This document shows, one piece after another, positions 23,542-34,465 of a stretch of 64,000 nucleotides of DNA. The notes below the pieces were generated by a model. The model was not told where the DNA came from. It made no database searches and worked only from the letters and a program-made list of their open reading frames with translations. How positions within the stretch are numbered: position 1 is the stretch's first letter; the number at the start of each line of letters is the position of its first letter. The translations under genes were made by a program, and so were the position numbers. Source of the stretch: Adineta ricciae (taxonomy: Eukaryota > Rotifera > Eurotatoria > Adinetida > Adinetidae); assembly GCA_905250025.1 (NCBI GenBank), contig CAJNOJ010000301.1, forward strand, positions 57,189 through 121,188. The letters are read 5' to 3'.

Positions 23542-26500
23542 CTAGATTAAGGGATATTGTTGCGTTTGTTGTTGTTGTTGTTGTTGTTTTTGTTGATAAA
23601 GAACTGATGCTCGTTTTCGTTTTGCTTTACTTGATGCAGATGGTTTGATATTTTGTGCTGATGCTGTTGATGAATTTGATCGATGACATTTTGGACAAAA
23701 CCATGGAATCGATTCAGGAGGTTCTTCAGCAATACCAACACATTCCCTTTTAATTACACAATTTTATATAAAAACAAAAGATTTCTTTCAATTGAAATGT
23801 TTACCAATGATACCAATCATCACATAAATCACATTGAATCATTGGTTCTTGACCATTATCAGCTATATTACATGACGGACAAATCCAAATTTTCTCTTGA
23901 GAATCGTGATTGATCTTTAAAATACAAGAATTATTAATCAAGTCGACAATTAATTTTCAAATCTTTTTCATTGTAAATGTCATTTCACAAGTTGAAATCT
24001 CCTTCAATTCTTGAAATGATTCATTTGTGAAGAATACAGAGAATAATTGTGTAGATATTTATCATAGAATCTTCGATCTCAAATAAGAAATTCTATACGA
24101 GTTTAACTAATCTTTATCGAAAAGAAATGATTTCCGATAGGAAAGATGTGATATTTTCTTCGGATTTAAATAATAGAAAAGTTGTTTTACCCTTCTTTCT
24201 TCGATAACAGCAACTCCAACAATATTATTGACTTTTTTAGGATTCGATTTCTTCTTAATAGTAATGGATTTCTTTTTTATTGGAGTTGAAGATAATGTTT
24301 CTGTTAAATGAAGTCCAATATTAGTTGAAATTGGTTTATTAGGTGATGTTCTTTCTCCTAAAGGAAGATCATCAATTGAATTTGTATTATCTTCATGAAA
24401 TGGATTATCAGAATGAGAAACGATTGGATTGGAAACATTTCCTGATGTTAAACGTTTCAATTTTGTCGATTTTTGTCGTTGTGGAGTTCGATTTATTGAA
24501 GATTTACTTCCCAATGGTAATTTTAATACAAGTGAATCGGGTTTTTTTCTTAAAAAAAGAAAGATTTATTTCGATAAAATTCCAATGAAATTAAAAAGAT
24601 TTACTCGGGTAAAATTGGTTGTATATTATCATTAAAATTCGTTGGAACTGACGATTCTTCTGTTGGAATTGTTGGTTTTCCTAATTTAATTTTCAGACGA
24701 ATTGCTCCACTATTCGATTGACTTGGTGGAGGCTTCAAATAACAAAGATAAATTTTCAAATAAAAACAAAGAACAAAACTTTACTGGAATAGTTTCATTT
24801 GGAATTGATAGAATTGGTGGAATTTCCATCGTATTATTCGATTGTTCTTGATCATTATTTCGATTTTCTTGTTCAATTTTCACTTTCTTTTCTTCTTTTG
24901 TTTCTTGTTCATGATGTTTTTTCTTCTTTTTCTTCTTTTTCTTCTTGTCTTCTTCATTCCGAAGAAAATTCTAAATGAAAACGTCAATTCAATGAATTCA
25001 AAAGGAAAACTTTATTATTTTACATCTGTTGAAATTTGTTCAACTCGATTAGTCGGATCACTGATTTCAGTTGTTGATTTCTTTTCATTCATTGTTAAAT
25101 TAACATTTATTGAAGATTCGATTGGATTTGAATGAATTTCATTGGGAATTGTAAACGATGGACTTATTTGAGATGTTAATTCATTATTTCCACCAAATAA
25201 AGGTACAGATGAAGTACGAATTTTCAGATTTACTTTCTAAAAATGAGGAAAATTTACATTGAATTAGATTTATTTGAAAACAACTTCGTGTGTGTTTATT
25301 GATGGTTTCGAAAATTTCTTTGTCGCAGTTGCGGGCATTTCCTTAAATTTACAAGAAAAATCATTTTTATCATCAAATTTCGATGAATTTTACCGAATTG
25401 TTGTTATTATTGACATTTTTAATATTTAATTTCAATGTTGGAAGTTTAATCGCTGATTGTGTTGATGAAATACTCGATGGTTTAGTTAAATCCAAAGCGA
25501 CATCGTTACTTTTCTCGGTATGCGTTTCTGCAATCTGAAAAAGAAACCATATGAATGAAATTTGATTTAAAGAAAACGAAAAGAATCGAACTGTAGTTGA
25601 TGGATTTGGTTGAGAATGTGATGATTCATTGAATTGATTTAAAGGTGGACTTATCAAAGTTTTCTTTGTTGAATTATTAATTAAAGGATTTGTATTTAAT
25701 GAAAGATTTGTTGATGATTTTTTCATGAGAATTCCATCAATTGAAGGTGTTGTTAATGATTTTTTGATTGATTGAGATATTTTCTCAGTTGTTGATGTTG
25801 TTGTTGACGTTGTTGTTGTTAATGTTGTTGTGATTGTTGTTGTTGATGTTGTTGGATTTGGTTTTGGAATTGTCAAACGAATTGGTAAAGGAGGACCTTG
25901 TTGTTGATCTTTATCATTATTTTCCTTAAAAAAAACGAAGAAAATATTTCTTTTCGATTTGATTTGTTATTAAAAATACTTTTTCCATTTGTTCTTTTTT
26001 CGCTTTTTCAGCTGAAATCGCCGCTTCCATTTCAATAATCCGTCGTGGACGATAAAGTATCGATGGTAAAGCTCGATTAGGTCTTTTTCCAACTGGAACT
26101 ACACTTGTTTCATCACCATTTTTACTTAAAAATGAGAAAAGCGTCAATGGATGATGAGAATCATTTCTAAATAACAAAAGAAACATTTTCTTTCCTCATT
26201 CAATGACTTTTCCACATACTTATCAATCTTTTTCTCTTGATCATGATCAAGATTTGTACCGAAAGTTGTATCAATATGATTCGTTGTTGTTTGTTCAGGT
26301 GTTTCTTCTGAAGAAAATAAACAAAATTTCGAAATGAAAAAGTCAAATTGAAAAGAATTTGTTTTACGATCAGGAAATAAAGGTAACCAATCATAAATAT
26401 AATCTGTTGTTTGATTTGAATCTCTTTCTAAAACTTGTGCTGAATCTTTGGGTGGAATTCGTAGATAAAATTGTGTTTTCTTTTGAAAAGGAAATTGAAG

Positions 26501-26791
26501 AATTGGTTTGGAAAATGGTAAAGATTGAAAATGTTTCATATAATCAGAAAAACTATGCAGATTTTCTTGTTGATTATCCATTAAAATGGATAAAATATCG
26601 AAAAAATTCACTTGTGATCGATCAGTTAATTGAAGAAGATTTGATGTTTGTTTCATTAATTTAACGAATTCTCTTTCACAAACATCAATTAATATATCCA
26701 TCGTTATTTCTGTTGTTGAATCAAATCCAATTCGATCACATAATTGACTTAGAGATATTTTTAATAATTCTCTCGTATAATTTAACGACAT
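23542..26791 (-). CDS. TAF3: TFIID subunit TAF3 (histone fold plus PHD finger)
   Basis: Twelve exons join in phase: 26791-26368, 26307-26220, 26166-25980, 25924-25592, 25534-25394, 25341-25285, 25236-25024, 24970-24785, 24732-24605, 24548-24191, 23914-23805 and 23746-23542. The model gives 809 residues. The N terminus is a Bromo_TP-type histone fold (YTRELLKISLSQLCDRIGFD), followed by the TAF-typical YIYDWLPLFPD. The middle is low-complexity Thr/Ser/Lys with basic runs. The C terminus has a C4HC3 PHD finger: CPSC, CDLCDDWYHW, CVGI, WFCPKC. Metazoan TAF3 pairs with TAF10 and its PHD binds H3K4me3; the tryptophan in DDWYHW fits that cage. A Gln run ends the protein. The upstream FBXL5 gene stops only 75 bp before this start, on the same strand. 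Confidence 0.93.
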
Positions 26792-26865
26792 TCTGATCTA
26801 AAAACAAAAAAAAGACTAACTTTTTGCTCACTAAAATAGAACTTTCGTCTGTATATTGTTTTCTT

Positions 26866-29083
26866 TTAAATTCTTCGTCGACAACAAAATCTTTCATTTT
26901 TATTTTCAATATTTCGACAACAATTTGCCGTAGAAAATACTGCTGATGATTGAATATTATCACATAAATAAAGATTTTCAATTGGAAAATGTTCAGATGA
27001 ATTGATTAATAATGAAATACATTCCGATGTGATTTGATTACAACCCGATAAATCCAAATATTTCAATGATTTTAAACAATTATTTGTAATCAATAAACTA
27101 AAATAAAAATGATTTCTTTCGGAAAAAGATCAATATCTTTTTTACTTTAAACCATAATCAGTTATTTGATAACAACCAGAAAAATTCAAAGTTTCGATTT
27201 GAAAATTATGAAAATAAGTTGAAGGAATTTGTTTACATAAAAGACATTTCTTCAATGAATTTTCTTTTGAACAATCGTGTTCAACAAGACATTCTTGTTT
27301 ATCTTCAATTGTCAATTGATTTGTATTTAATAGAATATTCATTGATGAAATTAAATAAATAAATAAATTATCATCAATTAATTCACATCCTTCTAAAATT
27401 AAACTTTTCAATGAATTTATCCAACGAGAACTAAAAGAGAGAAAAACAAGATTTACAAACATATTCACAAGGAGAATCTTTTCGAATTTATTCTTCTAAT
27501 TGATATTTAAACGAAAGATATCTTACTGAATAAATGCTTTCGATGTGACTTTTGTCATTCCAAGATTTAAATGTTTTAAATTTGGACATAAATCAAAGAT
27601 TTTTCGTGCCTTTAAAAAGAAGAGAAATAAAAATGAGAAATGTTTGAAAAACTTTTACAATATTATCATTAATTGTTAAACTTCCGTATAAAATTAAATT
27701 TTCAATTGCAAAACCATAATCAGGTAAAAAATATTTGACAAAACCCGTTAAAATTCGATTTTCGTTGTGTTTCTAAATTATTTAAAGAAAATCTCTTTGA
27801 AGTTTTCATTGATTTTATTAAAACGAACCAAAATGAAATTTTCCTCCTCATCAATTTGTAAATCTTCCGATGGAACATTTGAATTCCAAATTCCTACAAA
27901 CAAATCAATTGAATTTTTAATCGAATCATTTTAGAAAAATCAACAAAACCTTTTGCCCAATTGATCGGATTGACAATTTTCCAAATAGTTTTATCTTTAA
28001 TAATCGTTTTCCATCGTTTATTCACTCGAATCGATGAAATCAACAAATCCAACGGATTCAGATAAAATGTAAATAAACGAAGAAGAATTTCATTGGGAAT
28101 TTGCGAGATTGGACAACGGTTTTGTAGAACTATTCAAATGTTCATTGAATATTTGATGAAAAACAAAGAAAATATTTACCTTCAAGTGCACTTTGGTTCC
28201 ATTGTTTATTAACCAAAAGACACGATTGTTTAATTTGTTGATTTGATAAATATTTCATGATATTTTGAAGAATTTTATCGGAGAAATGATTAATTGTGAT
28301 TAATTGTTCATATGAAATAACTGAAATGATAAAAAGACAATGAAGAAAAAAGGTCTTTTTGGCGAATGAAATTTTACTATAAATTTTCAAAGGTCTTTCA
28401 ATTTGAGGCACAAGATTATTTCCAGAATTTTCGCGCTTTTGTAAAGTCATTTTAATCACTTCAATTCTCATAATTTTCAGTTCGATTTCTGTAAAATGCT
28501 TTGAAAGTAATGGTTGAATATCCTTTCAAAGCAAAAGAACAAACATTTATAGAAAAATTCATCATCAATTGTAACACAAAATACGTACATTTTCTTCTTC
28601 GTGCATATGTGGAACGAAATCTTCGTAAAATCTCATCATGGCTTTGTGCAATTTGACTCCATATGACACTCGATCAGCATTTTCACGACGAATAAATGCG
28701 TAACCATCACGAAAGAGACTCATCAATGGTGTAAAACGATCAACTTTATGACAATTGCAAATCACATCAGTATCATCATTTGTCGATTGTTGTTTCATCT
28801 TTTTCTTCAATTTTCTCATCACAAAATGATTTTCGATTTCTTCATGAGCCATAAATTCAGTAAATGTTCGTTGTAATCGAATTAATAATTGCTCGAAATC
28901 ATTCAAACTGGTGAAATCTGTATGACCAACCTTTATCAAGGAAAACAAATCAAAATAAAGATATTCGAAAAGAAAAAAATATATCCTTCGATTTACTTTT
29001 AATGTACAACAATTCATTAATTTTCTCATTCGACTATGAGCAAATGTAAAGACATTTAAATCTTCCAGAACAATTGGAGCCAT
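26866..29083 (-). CDS. FBXL5: FBXL5 iron-sensing F-box/LRR ubiquitin-ligase subunit
   Basis: About ten exons in phase begin 29083-28997, 28930-28589, 28522-28378, 28320-28180 and 28129-27950, with LRR exons following down to 26866, for roughly 570 residues. FBXL5 is the SCF substrate receptor that degrades IRP2 when iron and oxygen are sufficient. The N-terminal hemerythrin domain keeps its likely diiron ligands: His in FTFAHSRMRKL, HEEIE, His in CNCHKV, and PHMHEEE. An F-box follows (ISQIPNEILLRLFTFYLNPL), then LRRs such as LNFSGCYQITDYGLK and YLDLSGCNQITSECI. The C terminus YLCDNI...NCCRN...FCC retains the four Cys positions of the redox 2Fe-2S cluster. An extra F-box-like block (NHFSDKILQNIMKYLSNQQI) precedes the true F-box. 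The protein is shorter than the human one because the acidic linker is reduced. Confidence 0.93.
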
Positions 29084-29421
29084 TTGACAATTTTGTCAGA
29101 TCTGTGAAATAACTAAGACGTAGTTTCAAATAAATAGACAAGACAGAGAATATTTCTTTCAATGAAAGGAAAAATGACTCAATTCGACATTTCTATCAAC
29201 CATGATCGATTGACAATAACCTCTACATTTTTCTTGTAGATGTCGCTAATGGCCATTTCTTATCTTCTCAATAGATCACATATAGCATTGAATGCAATTC
29301 GACTTCGAATGAAATGCGTGAAAGTTCAGTTTCAAATGAATGTATTTGAAGATGATAAAATTTAAAGCAAAAAAGGAAGAAAAAGAACTGAAAAAGCGGT
29401 TATATTCGAAAATAAATTGTT
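29084..29421. other. Intergenic spacer between SPAG6 and FBXL5
   Basis: 338 bp between two minus-strand genes; nothing beyond expected promoter/3' UTR sequence was recognised. Confidence 0.5.
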
Positions 29422-31851
29422 CTATGCTTTGTTAGCATGATTTTCCACACGTTCAAGTAATTCATCCGCATAACCAGGTGAATAATATCTAAATGAAACA
29501 TTGAAATGTGATATAGAACACAAAAGAATCATTTTGAAAATTTACTTGACGACTTCTTCTGGAAAGCAACTGTTAATTGTATTGATATATTCAGCCAATG
29601 GTGAACCTTCTTCAGCTTTAATCTCTTGAATCTAAGAAAAATCGAGAAATGTTAGGAAATGAAAAGAAACAAATTAAGCGTTTCAAAACCTTTTTCAATC
29701 CTCCACTTGTAACAAATAATCTTCTTGCTTTTGGATCATGTGGAAGAACTTTGGAGAATTGTGCAACGACATGTTTAAGAATATTTGGTGATGCTTCGTG
29801 TAATAAAGGTTCCAAGACAGGTAAATAAACACATTTTTGAAGAATATTTTTCAAAGCTTTCTTTGCTTTTGTTTGTAAATCTTCTGACATATCTGTTCGC
29901 ATATATAATTGAAGTAATTTCGGTAAAACATTGGCAACAGCAACAGATTTTGCATGTTCAGGCGTATGACGACCAATTTGACCTAAGAATAAACTTCATT
30001 CGATCAAAAGAAAATCATTTTCTCAAAAAACAAACCAAGTGCCCATGCTGTTGCAGCTAAGATATGATCTTCTGTTTCTTCATTAAGTGCAATTGATAAT
30101 TGATTAATACCCTGAAAAACAAGAAATCATTTCATTTATTTTCTCAAAACTTCGCTTTACTTTGGAAACAATGACAGCCATTGCTAAACTTTCTGTATGT
30201 GCAGCTGTGTAACCCAACATCATAATACCAGGTAAACGAACATTTCCACGAGTTGATGCAACGTAATTGACCACGGCTGCAACTCCACCTGCATTGACGA
30301 TCATTTGTGCCAACTGAAAAAGATTTTTATCAAATTGAAATGAAATTTTCAGAATGTTGTTACTTCTGGTGTATGTTTAACAATTTCTCGTATTAATGTC
30401 GCACAATTCTTTTTCACATATTCATCTGTATCATTCAAACATGCAAAAGCTGTGGGAAAGATTTCCGCTTCGACAACCATTTCAGCTAAATCAACGGAAT
30501 GTTTGGCAATTTGACTCAATGCCGAAAAGACTTGTCGCTATTTTAAAGAAATCAAATTTGAAAATTAATTCGACAAGAAACAAAAAAACAAAGAAATACT
30601 TTGAGTTGGGCATCAGGATTGAGAATCATTTGAGCAAGATGTGCAATCGCTCCAGCGTCCACAACAGTTTGTGCTAATTCAGGTGAATGTTTAGCGATAT
30701 CAGATAGAGCTGATGCAGCAACACGTTTCAAAGCTATTTCAGGTTCTTGTAAACATAGAACAAGTAATGGAACACCACCAGCATCAACAACATGTTGCGA
30801 TAATTCTAAATAATCATTAGTTACACTTCATTGAATGACAAATGTCTTTGCTTTTCTTTGCATGTATTCGGTTCATTTGAAAAAAAAACAAAGAAAGGTC
30901 ACTAACGTTTTCTCTGAATGTCGAACAGTATAAATAGATGAACATGAACAACATATAATTTCATAAATACACTGAACAATGTCAACTCAATGTCGAATGT
31001 TTCTCATTGTTCTTCTTCTTTATGGAATCTTTTCTACAAATGCCCTTCAAATGAATATGGATGGATCTGTGGTCATTCCTGATGGATCATTTGTGCCTAA
31101 AGAACCAATTATAGTTCTTCCACGTTTTGATCATCGTTCGATTAAGTGTTTTCAAGGATCTAGTTGTTCAACTCCTCTCTCGTGTCTTTTGTCTTCGAAA
31201 CTAATTGATTGTTAAATCTTTTTGTTTTGTTTCTCAAATAAAATTCGCGTTCGAACCTGCGTTATGTCGAGCAATGTAACCAAGTGCCCATGTTGCTGCT
31301 TCTTTAACTGATGGATCGAATTCTTCGAGACAAACAACAAGCGCATCCAAAGCTCCACAATCGATAACTGATTGTGCCAATTGTGGCGAATGTTTAGCGA
31401 CAGCACGTAAAACAAAAGCAGCGGCCTTCTTATAAAATCTCTGCAAAAAAAAAACACGACAAGAATCGATTTTGTTTTCCAGAGAAAAAAAAAGATGAGA
31501 TTTACGTTTTGTTCAGCTAATGAATAGACAAGTTGAGGAAGAATATCACCACGAACAACTGATTCAGCTAAATGATCGGAATAATTCGCTAAACGACCTA
31601 AGGCCAATGCAGCTGTTTGTTGAACACTTGGAACAACATCAAGTAATAATGGTCGAAGTAATGCCATAACACCAGCATTTTGAAGTGTTTCGATATTTTG
31701 CGGTCGAGTTGCAAGATCAGCAACAGATTGTACAAAAGCTAAACGAGCTTTTTGATATTGTTCAAAAACTAAATTAATTTGAAATAGAAATGAATCATTT
31801 GGATTTGAATGAAGATTTCTTTCTACCTTGTAATGTATGTCGTTGGCTCAT
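29422..31851 (-). CDS. SPAG6: SPAG6/PF16 armadillo-repeat axoneme central-pair protein
   Basis: The gene begins MSQRHTLQ (31851-31827) and continues through exons 31768-31506, 31440-31257, 30805-30600 and further exons to a stop at 29422, giving about 510 residues, the length of the vertebrate protein. Armadillo repeats run along the whole protein, for example RPQNIETLQNAGVM, QQTAALALGRLANYSDHLAE, FVLRAVAKHSPQLAQSV, GGVAAVVNYVASTRGN and NILKHVVAQFSKVLPHD. The end (INSCFPEEVV...YYSPGYADELLERV) matches the family. PF16/SPAG6 stabilises the C1 microtubule of motile cilia, which fits a ciliated animal. The intron at 30806-31256 (451 bp) is unusually long and contains an opposite-strand peptide gene. 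Confidence 0.96.
30929..30936 (+). promoter_or_regulatory. TATA box of the intron-nested peptide gene
   Basis: TATAAATA lies 43 bp upstream of the ATG at 30979, a normal core-promoter spacing that allows a short 5' UTR. Confidence 0.65.
30979..31215 (+). CDS. Small secreted peptide nested in a SPAG6 intron
   Basis: This 78-residue frame lies entirely inside a SPAG6 intron on the opposite strand. It starts with an uncleaved-looking short polar segment and a hydrophobic core (MFLIVLLLYGIFSTNA), a likely signal peptide cleaved around residue 23-24. The mature part, about 55 residues, has PDGSFVPKEPIIVLPRFD and four cysteines near the C terminus (KCF, SSCST, LSCLL, IDC), enough for two disulfides. 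A TATA box precedes it and an AATAAA follows within the same intron, so it has all the signals of an independent gene. No family is recognised; a neuropeptide, a defence peptide or an extracellular matrix peptide are all possible. Confidence 0.65.
   Translation: MSTQCRMFLIVLLLYGIFSTNALQMNMDGSVVIPDGSFVPKEPIIVLPRFDHRSIKCFQGSSCSTPLSCLLSSKLIDC
31237..31242 (+). terminator. Polyadenylation signal of the nested gene
   Basis: AATAAA occurs 22 bp after the stop codon and just before the SPAG6 exon boundary at 31257. Cleavage would therefore fall in antisense SPAG6 exon sequence. Confidence 0.5.
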
Positions 31852-32615
31852 GATGACAGACGAATAAACGACAACTAATGAAAAATCTATTCAACGATTC
31901 TAACTACCACTACAAATGGCAACAACAACAAACGATGTTTGATTGTATGTTAGCAACCAAAGAAACCATTACAATCATCTTAAGAATGTCGTTACTCAGT
32001 TCAATCACTCATTTTCGATATCAATTTTCTTCTTTTCTTTTCTGTTCATTTTAATTTAAATGAGATAAATCACGATTTTTAAAAGAATTTGCAATTGTTG
32101 ACTAAAGATTCCAAAAGAAGTCAAAAAATAGAGGGCGTTGGTTTTTCTTCTATATGAAAGTCGAATTCCACAGCGATTGATTTTTCATACGTGTATCGAA
32201 ATCACTCAAATGTAAATTGTTAGCATGTGTATGATAAATCAAATGCGTTATTTTTTCTCAAGGAAATCGAAAATGAATAGTTCTAATGAAATCCTTGAAA
32301 TAAAAATGAACGATCGTAGACAACTATAATCATTAACGAAATACAAAATAATCAAAGTCAATTCAATGAATATCTTCTGTTGAAATTCGCTAATTATTGA
32401 TCGAGAAGGCTAATGAATTTTTTATGTTTTTCTCTAATGTGATATCGATGCCGCACCCAAAATAATCACTTGCACTATTAGAGAACAAAATCATTAGAAA
32501 TTTGTTTAGAAAACATGTCCTTTTTCTCTAATGAGATATCTTTTGAAGATCTATATAAAGACATTGATAACAAGTTGTCTGTTTATTTCAATCACCAAAT
32601 CATTTTCTAGTGGAA
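31852..32615. other. Divergent intergenic region between SPAG6 and the plus-strand orphan gene
   Basis: Holds the two divergent promoters. No repeat or RNA gene is recognised apart from the TATA element listed separately. Confidence 0.5.
32552..32559 (+). promoter_or_regulatory. TATA box for the orphan membrane-protein gene
   Basis: TATATAAA lies 57 bp upstream of the ATG at 32616, placing transcription start about 30 bp before the ATG. Confidence 0.6.
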
Positions 32616-33520
32616 ATGCCTTCATTAAAACAATTGTACGTTGAATAAATCGAAAGATTTACGAGAAGATTTTTCTTTATTTTCTATTCAGATCAAGTAC
32701 AGGTGGTTTACTTCTATCAGTAAGTGTATGTTTAATTGTAACAGTATTTGTTGGCATAGCAATAGCTATTGTTCTATCTCTTATCCCAACATATACATCA
32801 AAAAAAGATCTAACGCCGCTTGGAGAAGGTGCGTCTCAAAATTTGGTATTTTATCTTGATTTTCATTCGTTTCCTTTTTTTTTCAAAAGTATATTGTATT
32901 AACAATTTACTACTCTATGCAACACTTAATACCAGTACTGCAGCTACAGCTGGAAGTGCAGTATCTGGTGGTTATCCGTTAAATCAAGCGGTAAAGAAAA
33001 CCTTCAAAGAAAAGACATTTGAAAGTTCTTTTATTTAAATAGTGTTATCGATTATTACAACAATATCAAAGTGATACATTGATTCAACTCTGTTCGCTGA
33101 CAAATTGTATTCTTGCAAATGCTACAACTGCATTAATATATTCTTCATCATACATATCATGTTCAGCAACAGTTTATTATTCAACTCGATGTAGTCAAAG
33201 TTCATCATCTGGTGTAAATAATACTGTTTCATCATCAGGAAATAGTGGATGTCGAACAAGACGAATGAATAACATTAATGGTGCATTGGGATCAACATGG
33301 ACAAATCAATACACAAATGTACCTTCAGCTATCATTTCGAGTTCAACAGCTGCTATTTCTAATCTGACAACTGTACCTTTTTCAAATTATACACGTAAGT
33401 TTTCTCGTATCTTTCATCTTTGAAAATGATTTTCTTCAATTAGAAACTGGAACATATTATTGTGGAAGTGCCACTCAATCGGCAATTACAGCAGCGATTA
33501 GTAATCAAACCATTGGATAA
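32616..33520 (+). CDS. Orphan single-pass membrane protein with Ser/Thr-rich ectodomain
   Basis: Five exons in phase (32616-32635, 32692-32828, 32890-32990, 33043-33394, 33444-33520) give 228 residues. A short N-terminal tail is followed by one long hydrophobic helix (LIVTVFVGIAIAIVLSLIP), which suggests a type II membrane protein or signal anchor. The rest is Ser/Thr/Asn-rich with many N-glycosylation sequons and about six cysteines (CYRLLQQYQSD, LCSLTNC, SGCRTRR, YYCGSA), consistent with an extracellular glycoprotein. No known domain is recognised. A TATA box precedes it. The exon count and codon use argue for a real native gene. A broadly similar short-tail/TM/low-complexity plan recurs in the two Thr-rich genes near 55-57 kb, without clear sequence homology. 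Confidence 0.65.
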
Positions 33521-34265
33521 AACAAAATCAATCTGAAATACTTTCTCTTTTTTTAACGAAAATCACAGACAGTTAATTTAGAAGTTCTTTTTTTAATTCA
33601 GAGTTCGTAGTTTTTCATTGATAATAAAGTTAAGTATTGATAAGCAAGCACGAAGAAAGAGACGTTTTTATGTTTACAAAGAAACACAAAATGAATTGAT
33701 TCCAAGTGAAATCACTTTTCAAAGTTGTTTGTTTGGACTCAGTTTATGAAAGATCAACGTAAATAAGACAAACAAATCGATTTTTCCAACTGTTTGATTT
33801 AATTGTAATTCTGATGAATAACATTTATAGCTGATGGATGAATGAATGAAATGCAGACAAACAAGATAAATTTCTTAATGAAATCGAATTTTCGAATAAA
33901 CAAAAACACCTGAGGAATTTGGTGCAGAGAGATTTGAATAAAAAAGATCAAAGAGTTAATTATAATTAATCAGAAAGAAACCTCGATTTATTTCGTATAT
34001 TTGAAGAATGTCTTGTTAAATTGACATATTTTGAATTTATCATGTCTCCCAATATGTTTTGTAAAGATGTTAATTATTTTTAAATTACACAAATCGAATT
34101 GAAGATTGAAAATACTTTGTAGGAACATTTGTAAAGGTCACAAGTACAGATTTCGATCGTTCTTTTCGTGAAGCAAAAAAATAACGTGCTATTGTCGTTT
34201 TCCTTTTTTTTCCAAATCGAACAAACGATAAATTGACCTAAATGATACATATATGTATAATCATT
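33521..34265. other. Intergenic, contains a degenerate gene fragment
   Basis: Apart from the fragment of the lamin-tail-protein gene at about 33740-33990, nothing is recognised. Confidence 0.5.
33740..33990 (-). pseudogene. Degenerate copy of the 3' end of the lamin-tail-domain gene
   Basis: This stretch shares a series of blocks, in the same order and orientation, with 45060-45430, which holds the last exons of the lamin-tail gene. Examples are TTTGATTTAATTG, GAATGAAATGCAGA, AATTTCTTAATGAAATC and AGAGATTTGA followed by AAAGATCAAAGA. Indels and substitutions destroy the reading frame, so it is a dead partial duplication. Confidence 0.6.
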
Positions 34266-34267
34266 TT

Positions 34268-34465
34268 ATTTCTCTTTTCTGAAAGACAGGGTTATACAGC
34301 GTTTAAATGCTGTGTTAAAAAGCTTAAAGTTTGTCTGTCAGTCTGTCCTATCCAATCAGAAGTCAGCATTTCTAAAATCAATGAAATTGATCGATAGTTG
34401 TTAGAAAATAATTACCGATAGGGTAATTGAGGTCGAGGAACTCGAATCCGAGGTTAGTATTGCTT
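34268..34465 (+). repeat. Dispersed repeat R1, short copy
   Basis: Shares with 62475-62690 and the starts of the copies near 36.2 and 42.6 kb the order: TTTTCTGAAAGA, GGTTATACAGCG, GCTTAAAGTTTGTCTGTC, CCAATCAGA, and a closing GGTCGAGG...CTCGAATCCG...GTTAGT. The closing block resembles a pol III B box. Confidence 0.7.

Noticed and set aside
24842-25135. Plus-strand hydrophobic frame in the TAF3 region
   Set aside because: Antisense of the Lys-rich TAF3 exon (poly-Lys reads as poly-Phe/Leu).
30396-30677. Plus-strand frame across SPAG6 exons
   Set aside because: Antisense shadow of the armadillo exons with no promoter or family match.
34440-34465. Possible tRNA gene from the CTCGAATCC-like box
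   Set aside because: No cloverleaf can be folded around it and no A box is at the expected distance; treated as part of repeat R1.
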